This document shows, piece after piece, positions 24,514 through 36,618 of a DNA stretch of 64,000 bases; positions within the stretch are counted from its first letter, which is position 1; each line of letters begins with the position of its first letter. Below the pieces are notes generated by a model. That model had not been told where the DNA came from and ran no database searches. It saw nothing but the letters and a program-made list of their open reading frames with translations. The position numbers were made by a program, and so were the translations under genes. Source of the stretch: Pipra filicauda (lineage: Eukaryota; Chordata; Aves; Passeriformes; Pipridae); assembly GCF_003945595.2 (NCBI RefSeq), contig NW_024104507.1, positions 248,001-312,000 on the forward strand, given 5' to 3'.

Positions 24514-27500
24514 CAAAACTGGAGGACAGACAATTTGGTCATTGTCTTCCATCAAACTGGTCTGAAACTTTTCATGACAATGAGATGCTTCAGAATTTCT
24601 GAAGCCATTCTCTGCACTTATTCCTTTTAAGAAATAAAAACATTATTCTGACACAGTTCTGGAACAGATTCCATGAAGTATTATCTTAGAGGACTTAATC
24701 ACCACAGAAATTTACAGCTCTCCCCCTAAAAACTATTGTGAGGAGGAAAAAAGTAAGATGAAAATTTTCATTCAGGCTTTCTCTGCAAATCTCATCTTTG
24801 AGATGCCTGCTTTCATAAACCAGATACCACACCCCCTTTCCCTTTAGAAATCCATACATTTGTGCCACTGGTAGCCACATAAGGAAGAGGGAGCTCAGCT
24901 AGAGAACAAAAAGCAAAAAGGGAAAAATAACTGAAGCTCCAGAGATGGTAATATCCCTATAGGAGGTAGGAGTGTTCCACTTGGCCTGAAAGCCAGTGCT
25001 ACAACCTAAACAGGAGTCCCATCAGCACAGAAACCCTTACCTAGTTCTTGTGGTTTGACTTCATAATTTTCTGCCAGTGTATAAACCAGATAAATCCATT
25101 TATCCTTCTCATTAATTGTAAGAGGAGGAAGGGGAGAGCTTATTCTAACACATTTAAAATACTGTCACATACAAAGCTGCCATAAATCACCATTGTTCTC
25201 TTCACCTTAAGCAACCTACAAAGACTAGAGTATCTGAACAGCTGCTCTGTTTTCCTTTTGTGTGCAAACATTTTAAAATTTAATATATTGACACAATTTC
25301 AACATAAATTGACTATACTTTCTGCCCAATTACTTCATGATTTGGATAAGCAGTGTTTTGAAATTCTGTCAGAATCATTCTTACAAGATGAACCCTTGGA
25401 AAGCCTTGAACATTTGCAAAGAAAATGTTAATTTAACTAATTTTTATTCATGTGACCTATTAACATTTTAATACACAAAAATTTGGCCGTTTCAAAATAA
25501 ACATAGTAAATCATTTGGAATTCAAATGGAGTCAATGAATTTAATTTAGTAATGGAAATGAGGCTTTTGGTTCCCAGTGAGTCACAAGTATGTTTTTACT
25601 TACAAAAATGTTAGAAGAATTAGAACATTAAATATTCCTGAGAACAATTCATTTATAATTTTAGCCAGGAACATTTTTAGTGAGCATTTGAAAGACAATA
25701 AAATGAACAGAAACAAAGAAACATTTTTATTCCATTCCAAATCATCAATTTCCTACAATTAGGGTTTTATGTTGACGTAATCCTTGCCTTCTGGCTCTTT
25801 TCTGAGTCAATTATATAATTTGCTTTTGACAGAAATAAGATTTGACTTAGATATTGAAATTTCATCAACGGAAAGTACTTAGTGAAAACAAAAGCAACTA
25901 AAGGTTGTTAAGACAACATAAGAAGTTTTGCAATGACCTGTGTGTCTCTTGTGCTTCTTTCCCTTCCCAACACGAATATTAGATTACCTAATACACTACT
26001 GTAGTTATGGCCTTTTCTCTTCACTCCTCTCCCCTCATTACACAGCCAAAGGAATATATTCCTTACAAATCTTTTATGGAGTTTCTCCTAACCAGTTCTA
26101 TGTCAAGTGTCTGAGTTCTAATTGAGCTGCAAGAGAGTAAGATCAACTGTTCTTCCATTTCTCTGCAGAGGAGAACAACATTTTTTCAGTACTTGTTCTA
26201 GTGTCTTACCAAAACAAATCAAGACAAATCCCCACTGTTTTTTCTTAATAGTAGTGTTTCTTAACAGTGACTGCATAGATGAAAAGCTCTCTAGTAATGG
26301 AAGAATAAACAACAGCACAGTGTGCAAAAATATACCAACAACCAAGCAAGAGAAAGGAACCTTTCAGAGAAGAATAGGAGCTATTATCTTTTCCATGGTA
26401 CTTGTTTTGTTTTTGGCATCATGAGAATTCTCTAAACACAATAATACACCGGTTTCAGAGGCAAAGGCACATTTAAGTCACAAAGAGCAGTAAAAGAATA
26501 AATCAGAAAAAAAATCTACTGACAGAGAATCCACCTCACAGAGAGGTGAGAGAGCCCTGCAGCAGCTAAAGAGTATTAATGGTTTGAAAATGCCAAAGCA
26601 GATTCTCAAGGAGAACACATTCTTAGAATGATCTTGGACTACTTAGCAATGATGCTGCGTGATTAATAAGGAGGAAACATTAGGAACACCATTTAATAGG
26701 AACCATTCTTTATACGGCAGCAATTACAATAGTTTTGATTGAAAAAATATTAGGAAAAATAACTCCTCTGTGATACTATCTGCTTCCTAGATTTTCGGTA
26801 ATTGTTTCCTATCAGAAAATTTTGGCCTATTATAAGCTTCAGTAATTTAGTCTGCTCCACAGCATTCTCCAACTCTTTGCACTAAGCTTCGAAATCCTAC
26901 CCTTCAAAGATCCTCATTTATTTCCCTAAAATAAGCCTACAGATCCTGTCTTGATTTAAAACACTTATCAGTTACTTGGCAAAAATTTATACTTAAAATC
27001 TAAGAGATTTCTTTTTTTTCCCTATAAAAAAGAATGTCCAAGACAGTAGTAGTTTCACAAGAGATCACAGTACTTCTCAAATATTTTCATATATTTCTTT
27101 TGACTTCCACTTAATTGTGGTAGTGTTTAAATTGCTGACACCAAGACCTGGAAGAAACAGGTGCAATTGCAAGTAGAAAATAGAAGAAACAAAAGGAAAA
27201 ACTGGCCACCTATCTACAGCAATGACATTTCAGCACATAAAATTCCATCACTCAAAAAATATGTTTAAGGGTCCTAATGAACATATGAATGCTGGATATA
27301 TTCATAAAGCATGATCAGCTTGCTGTATTTCAAAAATCTACGTTCTTAAATTCATGGTCTGTTTTGTCCAAACTGGATTAGCACCACAACTTCAGAGTCC
27401 AAAACCAAAGTAGGACACTAAGAAGTTTAAATAATTCTAAATTACATCACTATGGTCATTTTCTTGATGCAGATGAGCCACGCTGATTATATCTCAGCTA

Positions 27501-28204
27501 ATTCATCTCAGAGTAGATATTTCAAAGTGAGAAAAAAATAAATCTAACTTCGAGTAAAATCACCTTCTTGGAATTTTTTCATGTCATGTATCCACAACAG
27601 CTTACCCTTTTTTTTTTTTTGCATGTGTTTCCTCTTGTACACAGGTGAAACCTAAATGAAGAAGTAGTTCCTGTGCATTGTACTAAAAGTCTACTAAAGA
27701 TAGCCTAGAAAATATCTTTGGTGTAATACAACTTGAAAATAAAAAGGTAGAAATTAAAAAAATGTTGTCTGGTGCTACTTAAGTTATCAATCATCACATG
27801 ATATCTTAAACAGGCAGTGTCAAAACATATCAAATAATATCTTCTAACTCTTTTATATTTTACTCACCAGGAAAGTGTACTCTGAAGATCGTGAGGATAC
27901 ACACACATTACTATCTTTAACCTGCAGTAAAATAGACCTGTGGTGGTTTCTCTCTTCTCCATATCCTATTTCCAGGAAACACCTTTAGTGTCTAAAATAC
28001 TGACAACTTTCTGAGGGAACCACATCCAACAGAGACAAAAAGCACCATACACAGGTATCACAGTTTTTAAGGAGCCACTTGAAGCCACAAGAGGCACCAA
28101 GACTTTATATGTGCAATATATATCTTTTTGGCTTGTGTATTCAAGGAAAAACTTGTAAGGTCTAGATTCTTCTAGGTCCTGTTCATATAATATGGGGTCA
28201 TTAA

Positions 28205-28215
28205 GGGGGGGGGGG
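28205..28215. repeat. G11 homopolymer
   Basis: Eleven G in a row in an otherwise AT-rich area. Such runs are slippage-prone and their length is often miscalled, so any reading frame across it is unreliable. Confidence 0.85.
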
Positions 28216-31200
28216 AAGCAAGGCAGATAACCAGCTGCACCTGGTCTGCACAGCCTTTTGAAATTTCTCAAGGAATGGCCTCTTTTAAGGATCCACTTGC
28301 AGCCTTTGATTGGAGGTCTCTCCCACACAAACTGAGGTGAATTGCTCTAATCACAAAACTTCACTGATAATTGGCAGCACCTGCTCTTGCACAGTCATCT
28401 GTCAGATATTCCTTTCAGACTTTTTTTAGCTGACATGCAGATATTCATCCTAAAAGTTCACAGGAGTGATTTCAGTAAGATTACTGCCAAATATTTGTCA
28501 GTCTTTTTAAAGTAAGATTATCAAATGGATGGTAGGTTATCAAATGAGTCTTCCCTCTGCTGTATCTCTGAAATCTAACTTCTAGCTTCTTAAAATCAAC
28601 TGGCTTTCTACAGTAATGAAACACATTTAAATACTTGTGACAAGTTAAAACAGAGGTAGAGTATGTTATAGTTTTCTAACACAGTTCTCCCAAGCACAGT
28701 CCTCCTAGGACCAAGAAATAACAGGCATTTTATAAGGGACCTGACAGTTTTATATTAATTTTTTTAAAATGATATTTCAGGACAATGCATTTCATCATCA
28801 TAGAAAAATAGTAGTGATGATGATCCCTTTAGTTTAGCACCTTGTAGGCCTGTTTTCTACAATTTTTCTGCTACATTTCAAATGTCCTTCTTCCTCTCAT
28901 CTGCCTTCTAGTCTGTAGCAATGTCAACACTTAGAATTGCATTTCCTTAAGATACTGTCAATATGGATAAAAATTATACATCTCTAATTTTTATCAGCAT
29001 AGGGAAAATAACCCCAAGCACTGTAGCAATTAGTTATCTTGTAAGCTTTGGAATAAAATAATGAATGAAAAAATTATTTTAAGGTAGTATACTTATGTCA
29101 CAATGCCCTTCACCAGCAAAGGAAGACTATCATTCAGGAAGCCTCCATTTCCATTAGATCTAGCCACTGACAACACTGAAACTTAGATTTCAAATTTTAA
29201 ATTTAATTCAATTTGCTGCTGCAAATTTCATGCTGCAACTGCATGAAACATATCCACATTATTTCTTATTTAATTTACTCTGGTAGTCCTTAGAGCACCT
29301 GAGTCCTACATCGGTCCCTGCAAAGCTTGTCTTGGCCAACAGAAGATATCTTTATTTATTACATCACTTTGCTCATCACTCTCTCCTAACACGAATTTTG
29401 CAATGCTACTGATTCAAAAGTGATCCCAGTTAACCCTCTGACTGCCCCTTTCCAACAGGAGGGGAATTTTTCTAGTGAAAACTAAATTAATTTAATTGAA
29501 TCTTGGCCATCTCCATTCACTCTGCCTCCAACTGTGTTATCCATCTGCAGCCAGGCTGCTACATATTTTAAATCGAAACTTTCCTTAACACTTAAATAAA
29601 CAGGCATTACAATGTTTGTGTAGCGTATTTTAGAAAGTAAAAAAGGGAAACCTGTAACTTTTTCCTGGAACTGCTGCTAGCAGGATGGGGGATGGAGAAT
29701 CCCAATGACTGAGCAGGATTCTGGAGTCACACTGGCAATCTGCTTAATTATCCTGGTTTTAATTGTTTTTTTTAGCTGCGAAATCATGGACTCAATGTGC
29801 TGTGTTTTGGTACAATATAAATAGACTTCTGGTTTATGAAACAAAGTGGTGAGGTGTATAATCACACAGACAGATTGAAACATACCTTAAATAAAAAAAA
29901 AAACCCCTTCACCACTAAAAAATTTGCGGCTTAGAAAATTCCAAGTTTGTCATAAACTGATTTAATAGCTCTGGATTTGATACACCATGAGTATCAAATC
30001 TTTCATGCTTGCCTAGAGTCTAAAGAATGAGAGCTGATCTAGATACAAAGAGTAACTCTTGAAGGCATACATTTCTCATGTGTATAAATAATATCTTGAA
30101 AAAAAATCCTCAAAATTCATACTATGTTTTTTCAATCAACTTAAATAAGCCATTCTTGATTTGCTCACAAGCTGAGACTCTGTGATCCATTTTTTGGCTG
30201 GAGTGATTTTTTGCAGTGAATCACAGACTCTTGAAAATAAAGTATGATAGTGAAAAGTCTGTGAGACTCTGGAGTGTAGCAGCAGGAATAGTGCTCCTAG
30301 AGTATTAAGAAAAAGCTCATACAGCTACTTTAAAAGCAGAGAAGTAAGGTGGCATCAAACCTAAAACACAGCAGCATTTCAGTAAAGAGAAAAAATTCAT
30401 CATTCTGGCAGTCAGTAATTTTATAAAAGCTCCTGTTCTCATTATGCCTGTTAGTGTTTTAACTATAGATGAAAAATAGAAACTATTTTAGGTTATTCCT
30501 GGCAGACTGAAGTAGGTCTAAGGGTAGGTAACCAGATGGAAGAGGCTTACTTTTAAAGCTCTATATTTTACCTTCCATTCCCCCTGGCAGTTAAAGGAGA
30601 GGAAAGCACTTCTGAAAACTCCAGGCTCTCCTTGTAGAAGCAGTAATATATGTTTAACTAAAATGATTTTAAATATGCTGCTGTTGCTGCTGAATTTACT
30701 ACAACAAAAACAACTGGAACATGTTTCACGTAGCACGAGAAGTAGCTTGGGAAACAGAAATCTTTGAAGAACATAAGTTCAGGTTTATTCAGGGAAAGTA
30801 GTCATCCCTTGAGAAAATGTGTGTGTTCTGGAGTGAAACACAAGATGTCAAAGGTCAGGAAAGGTTTATATGGAACATGCCTAATAGTCAGTTAAATCTG
30901 CTATCAGGAAAATCCCCTTGTTCTGACGTAGTGATAAAATGATTGTTCTCTTGGCCTGTGGTACCTCATGTATTTGAAAACGAATTTTGCCTTCTGAGCT
31001 TCCAGTGCAGAGAGGTTATTCTTAGTCTTGGCACATGCTGAACCACTAATGATGTGCTGTATAGACTGTGAAGCACATTCATTCAGCAAAAATCTCTGTC
31101 CATTTTAACAAGCCATGGTCAATAGGAGTCAGTTGATTGTTCCCACTCCATCCCTATGGTGAAATATCTCTGACAATATTAATTGGGATCCAGTTCTGAT

Positions 31201-31404
31201 CACCCTGACATTAGTATAAATTCAATGACAACTGGGGGATAAGCATAATACTCCCTACCCAAACCTAGTTCATCATACAAACTGCAAATTCTTCAGTCAT
31301 TTCATCTTGGAATGGTCACTAAAACCCTCTATTAGGCTTTTAGTAATAAAATTATAAGAAAAAGAATACCAGTCTTTTGTCATGCTAAAAAAAGTTTAAA
31401 TGTT

Positions 31405-31480
31405 TGGCTTTTTTGTTGTTGTTATTGGTTTTGTTTGATTGGTTTTTGGTTGGTTTTTTGTTGTTGTTGTATTTTTTTTG
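31405..31480. repeat. T/G-rich tract with TTG repeats
   Basis: This is a T-rich tract with TTG triplets (31413-31424, 31459-31470) and TTGG patches. It accounts for the hydrophobic start of a 101-codon plus-strand frame (31404-31709), which is therefore not taken as a gene. Confidence 0.85.
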
Positions 31481-34400
31481 TGTGGATACCAGCATGAGAA
31501 AACATATGTCCACAATTAATGTATTTGGGACCTTTTTCTTAGCTGTCACTCAAAGTCAGGGATGTTGGATGCTCTGTGTTTGGCTGTTACACAGAAATAA
31601 TGGATTTGGAAGTTTTACTAAAAAAAGCATGCTCTTCTCACTAGGATGCAAGTGTTGGGTTCAACAGCCAGCCTGGAGATCAAAGCCAGTAATAAGATTC
31701 TCTGTGTGATTTCTGTGGAAAATTCATGAACAGCCCACTCAGAGTTTCTGTGTGGTGCTTCTGAAGAGGATAAAACTCACAGTGCTTTCCAAGTAAGGAG
31801 TGACTTTTGAAGTAGGCAGTGAAAGTGGAAGGGATTCCTATTTAGTCAGCAAACTGAGTTTAGGTATCAACAAGAAGTTGATAGCACAAACAAAAATAGT
31901 CTAAATGTATAAGTGACCCAATGGCAACACACCAGTTCCCCAGACAGTATCCTGTTAGTGCCAGTGTGTCTGGTCACCTTTGCTGTCAGCAAAACAAGCT
32001 CATATCTGCTTTTTCTTGTTGAAATGAATCTCGCTGCAAATGCAGAGCAAGGCTTGGACTCTTCAAGTAATAGAAGAAAAAGAACCACTTTGTAATTTTA
32101 TTCCAAACAATGGAAGTTAGATTGTGCAATTCCATTGATTTCACCACCTGAGTTCCTTCCTGACCTGATTAAAACTGAAAGAGCAAAGGGTGAGTAATTC
32201 AAATCCATGGATGAACATGAGACACATGGTAAGAACAAGTGTTTAAAGCTCGATTGTTAGGGACCTAATAAGTTCCTGATTTTTCCACTGACCTTTATGC
32301 AAAGTGCAGTGTGTCTGAAACAAATTGTAATAAAAGCTAAGAAGCCTAGGAAATCTAGCAAAAAAGTTATGATTATTCAATAAATAATAAGTTTATTGGC
32401 CAGTTTGCTAAATTATGCAATTATTAGCATTGCTACAATTGAATTTGCAGATATTACATGTTTGAGCCCATAGCTTGTTCTCTTTTTGTACTCGTACTGG
32501 CTTAGTTTACAGAAGCTGAGCTAGTGAAATCCATGGGGAAAGATTTTCTTTCAGACATACTGCCCTCCATCAAGAGCTGGACTCTGATAGCTTTCTGATA
32601 TGACCACTTGCCTGGAAGGCATGTTGGTCTTTTTCATATATATCAAACTGAATAGAAGTTCCTTTGATTTACAAGTCTTTAAGGGATAAAAATCAAACTT
32701 ACACCTTTAGAGTGAAAAAAAATAAAAAAAGCTAGATTTTAGCTTTATTAGAGGGTTTTAGGAAGAGGAAAATTGAACAAGAAACAGAAATTGGGAATGG
32801 AGATTCTGGAAAACACAGAAATATCCAAATGTGCACAAACCTAAGGGTGTGTTGGACAGAGGCAAAGTGTGCAAATAAGCAGCAGAAAATCAGTCAGAAA
32901 CTTTCTCTATCGCATGCAAATTTATTTTAGGCTAATAGTTATGGTAGTCTTCCTATCAACAGAACCAGTGGCTTTGCACAGTTCACTGATTATGATGCTC
33001 TGAACTACTCTGCCCTTACACACCTTTAGATTTTATGACTTTTATCTTATTTTCAGGTGGTTGCTTTGGTTATATGATGCAGTGACTACCAGAGTACCTT
33101 CTTATTTCTGTTTATAGCTGTGGGAATGTATTTGCATTTTACTACATAAATGTCCAGCATGAATAAACAGGGAAGTTAAGCAGACATTCTGATTTTTTTT
33201 TCATTGCACAATCTCAACAATAATGCTCCTGGGACTTGTTCATCTATTGCATGGACTATATCATCCATTTATACTTATTTTGAGCAATGGTCTCTAAAAT
33301 ACCTGTTCATTTGTATGCCCATGTGTTTCAGCCTACAGGGCACACAAGAATGAGGGTAAATATCAGGGCAGGGGTCAATAGTTGAGACTGGAGAGGTATA
33401 AAAAGATTCTAAAAATACACTTACAACTCTTAGTCATTCCCACACATCTTCTCATCAAAAACACATAAAAAGAAATTCAACAACCTTATTGACCACTTAT
33501 TTGACTTGCATTAGTACTCACTGTACTGAAGGTTTTCATAGGAGCCATTAGCAGTATTTCATCCTTGCCATGTAAACTGCAGTTGTTTAGTCCAGCTAAT
33601 TAGGCTGAAAACCAGATTATGTTTTGTTCAGTGGTAAATTATGATTCTGCATCCAGTGTTTCATCTTTGGTTATGACTTAAAAATACTGACCCCAATTAT
33701 CAGCACTTCTATACACAATACTTACCATCCTATAATACTCATTCATCTCGGGTGCTGTACATTTAGGTTTTACAACAATCAAGTGATAGTTGTCAGGTCA
33801 TATTCACCTCAAGGCAACTCAGCTCTGTGGGCAAGACAAAGTTTTACTTCTCCAAAGATAAAAGGAGACAGACTAAGAAATTAATCTAGTAGCTGTAAAA
33901 GGAAGCCAGGGGAACAGTAATGGAGCCAGGGGATGATCCTTGAAGATGTGACTGGTAATTGCTGCTGACACCAGATAGTCCTACTAATTACAGCTGCTGC
34001 AGCCCCATACAGACTTATTTGTCCATCAGGGATGATATGGCCACAATCAGAGAGCTGCCCACTGCTCTAAGCTATGCAAAGTACTCAGAATTTTGGCCCT
34101 CTATTTGCCCAATGGCAGTGCAACATCTACAATGCTAAACCCAGTATCACAGAACTGGAAGCCAGGACTCCTAAAACAGAGAGCTCTACTGGCTTGTCCA
34201 TCTGGGACAAGGTAGAAGGTGGGAATTTCTCTAGTGGTTCCTAAGGAGTTTTGTCCACTTGGTTTGCACTCCCAGGAAAACATATTTTGTGGTTGATGTG
34301 CCAGCTCAGCAAAGGGTTTAAATACACACTTCATGAAAAGACATTTAGGCAGATGCACAAAAATCAGAATGCTGACAGACTTTCTGAAATAGACCTATAC

Positions 34401-35751
34401 AAACATCCACTTATTGTCCAGAATACTGCTTGCAAAAAAATTACCATTTCATTTGTGTCACCAGTCACTCATTCTAGTTTTGCAGACAGGGCTGCAGTTT
34501 CAGAGAATTCATTCATCCTGAGAAACAATCAATTATACAAATGAAGAGTCTGACCATAACTATTTTTAATTCATGACCTAGTGTCTATATGTCAAGAGGA
34601 ATTCTAAGAGTGAAGGTCACCTCCACAGCTGCTGAAGACCATGCAGTGGATGCTCTTGTATAGCACCAGAAGTGCAGCCAGAGCAAACTGAACTCTGTCC
34701 ATGGAAGCTGCATTGATTCCTCTTGCATGAGCTACTTGGGAGCGTCAGCCACGAGGATTTGTCATGACTGTGTTCCAAGTTTACTGAAGACAGTCATTAG
34801 AGATCAGCAACTCATCATCCATATGACTGCAATCTACAGTTCCTCAGCTATGTAAGTCACATACTCAAGCTCACTGTGTGCATGTTGATTATAGCTTGGC
34901 CTCAATAGTTTGTCATCTAACTTTTCATCCTCATTTTTTATGAAATCTATCATTAAGTTACTCTTCATAATCTCATTATAAAGTCTATTTCTCTTTAGTG
35001 AACTCTTAACAATTTATGCTAAGTCAGAAATTGGCTAGTCCTCTTGGGAAACAAATGAAAATTTCAACCTGAAATAGAATTATTGTAATTTTTTTCTTTT
35101 TTTTTTTAATGGAATCTGGCTAACCTGTTACTAACCTATTACTGTATAAAGAGCATTAGGTAAGTTTTAAAGTTTTACTGGAAAAATGCCTGTCTGTCAT
35201 CAGTTATTCTTGTACATTTTTAAAGAAATATTTAAAAATTTCGTAGGTATATCCAACCTTCTTCCCCATTAATATTAACAAGAATTGAAAACATCTGCCT
35301 AAAGCTATAAAAATCTTGAATGAACTGATAATATAAAATACAATACAGTGAAGAAGACTCTGCCCAGCTATATCAGCTGAGCAAGATACAGTACACAAGA
35401 TTCCTGTGTGTATATTAAAAAGATTCTGTATCCTTCTGTTTATAAACAGAGATAAAGATAAATGTAGATTCTGGATCTACTTTATCTGTAATTCTGCAAA
35501 GCCAAAGAACTGCAAGATTTACTGGCTTTGAGGTTGTGTATTTCAATTATACTAAAGACTCCATTTCTTAGAAGAATTATCACTGCTTTGCAAATTACAC
35601 CCAATTTATGCCCAGTAGCAATGAGTGACTAGTTAATATTCAGATCTTCAGCTGATGTTGAGAACTAAGGCTCTGCATGAGCTCGTACTCACATTCCATT
35701 TGCAGCAAGCAGGGAAAGGCTTTAGTCAGTTGTTCTAAGGCTGGAACTTTG
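31481..35751. other. Non-coding, no recognised gene
   Basis: AT-rich unique DNA. Near 32385-32425 is a run of homeodomain- and FOX-like AT motifs, including attatgcaat (32412-32421), which fits a C/EBP-type site. This is suggestive only. The block 34610-34760 is less AT-rich than its surroundings and is not recognised. Open frames reach 97 codons without any family signature. Confidence 0.5.
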
Positions 35752-35968
35752 AGAATCACACAATATCCTGAGTTGGAAGGAACCCACAAAGATCACTGAA
35801 GTCCAGCTCCTGACCCTGCAGAGGACACCCCAACAATCCCACCATGTGCCTGAGAGCATTACCCAAACACCCCTTGAGCTCTCTCGGCCTTGGTGCTGTG
35901 CCCACTGCCCTGGGGAGCCTGTTCAGTGCCAACCACCCTCTGGGGTAAGAACCTTTTCCTGAGATCCA
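35752..35968 (-). mobile_element. CR1 LINE fragment, 3' part, split by LTR
   Basis: The minus strand ends here in a decayed CR1 tail (gaatcacacaatatcctgag on the plus strand). The usual adjoining blocks follow: ttggaaggaacccacaaaga near 35774 and cctggggagcctgttcagtg near 35909. The aagaaccttttcctgagatc block runs into an abrupt break at 35969. The CR1 sequence resumes at 36543, so the two pieces are one copy interrupted by a later insertion. Confidence 0.9.
35965..35968. repeat. Target-site duplication, left copy (TCCA)
   Basis: These four bases belong to the CR1 copy and are repeated at 36543-36546 after the LTR. Removing the LTR plus one copy restores a continuous CR1 match across the junction, which supports the call independently of the repeat itself. 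The preceding A also matches, so 5 bp cannot be excluded. Confidence 0.8.
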
Positions 35969-36108
35969 TGAATCCTAAAAATCGGCCCGAAAGACTGCTC
36001 AGAGACTTTTTTTATCTTTAAGCAGCAAGGTATTTGTTTGTTCAACACTGGGAGCAAGCCAGCTCGTGCTGGACAAACTTGCTCAACTAGAAAGTGCAAA
36101 AGCAAGCT

Positions 36109-36116
36109 ATTTTATA
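36109..36116 (-). promoter_or_regulatory. TATA-like box of the LTR
   Basis: TATAAAAT on the minus strand, about 430 bp from the LTR start and about 140 bp from its end, where a retroviral core promoter is expected. Whether it is active is unknown. No clear AATAAA was found downstream; the nearest A-rich stretch is AACAAACAAATACC (minus). Confidence 0.45.
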
Positions 36117-36163
36117 CACTTTAGATATGTGGTTACATCATTTATTATACATATTAATAAGTA

Positions 36164-36189
36164 GGAAAGACTCCGAGAGGAGTCTTTCC
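36164..36189. repeat. Perfect 11-bp inverted repeat inside the LTR
   Basis: ggaaagactcc (36164-36174) and its exact complement ggagtctttcc (36179-36189) are separated by four bases. It lies about 50 bp upstream of the TATA-like box in LTR orientation, in the part of U3 where enhancer or dimeric factor sites usually sit. Confidence 0.85.
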
Positions 36190-36542
36190 AGACATGTGCA
36201 GTCTTCTACTGTGGGGGTTTTCTCCTCAAGCCTTCATCCCTCTGGTGGTCACCATGGACATCTTCCTCAATTTGACCTCTTCAATTAGGTGACCTGAATT
36301 CTTCAAGCTTGCAAAATCCTGGCTCTGGGCCTTCTAGATCTTATTCAAATGTCTAGTTTACCTAATTTATTACTGTGTACGTACTACTCCTATTCTTTCT
36401 ATAATAAGGCCTTTGGTCCAGTGAGCAGAACAGAACATATTAACCGGTACTCCTAAAATGTTCTTCTAGCAAAACAGGTATTGGGGTTCCTTAACAGGCC
36501 AAGATATCTCAGTTAACTCTTTTAGGCCTGGTTCCTGTTTCA

Positions 36543-36618
36543 TCCAACCTAGACTTTCCCTGACACAGCTTCAGGCCAGTCCCTCATCACTGGTCACCCC
36601 AGAGCAGAGAGCAGTGCC
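36543..36618 (-). mobile_element. CR1 LINE fragment, continuation after LTR
   Basis: This resumes the CR1 match broken at 35968. The atccaacctagactttccct block (36542-36561) is followed by gacacagcttcaggcca and a ctggtcaccccagagcag block (36590-36607), in the order expected for CR1. The match fades after about 36618. Confidence 0.85.

Larger units (their letters stand above)
20712..31404. other. Long non-coding stretch, no recognised gene
   Basis: 10.7 kb of AT-rich unique DNA. Small features inside it are listed separately: a duplicated 10-mer at 23631-23655, two CACGTG motifs near 24.5 kb and a G run at 28205. The longest frame is 120 codons (27966-28328, minus). It crosses the G run, has no recognisable domain, and is of chance length. 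No RNA gene or transposon is recognised. Confidence 0.55.
35969..36542 (-). mobile_element. Solo LTR inserted into CR1
   Basis: A 574-bp element with TG...CA ends, flanked by TCCA on both sides, interrupting a CR1 copy. On the minus strand it opens with TGAAACAGGAACCAGGCC (36542 downward) and has a TATA-like TATAAAAT at 36116-36109. It closes with a T-rich U5-like segment ending in GATTTTTAGGATTCA. That gives a U3 of roughly 430-460 bp and an R-U5 of about 110 bp, normal LTR proportions. A 4-bp duplication fits gamma-retrovirus-like (ERV1) integration, and a 5-bp one would fit ERVL. No internal genes remain. I cannot name the family. Because it sits inside the CR1, it is younger than that CR1 copy. 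Confidence 0.85.

Noticed and set aside
27966..28328. 120-codon minus-strand frame
   Set aside because: It crosses the G11 run, which makes the frame unreliable, and resembles no known protein.
31404..31709. 101-codon plus-strand frame with an apparent signal or membrane segment
   Set aside because: The segment is the translation of a T/G-rich simple tract.
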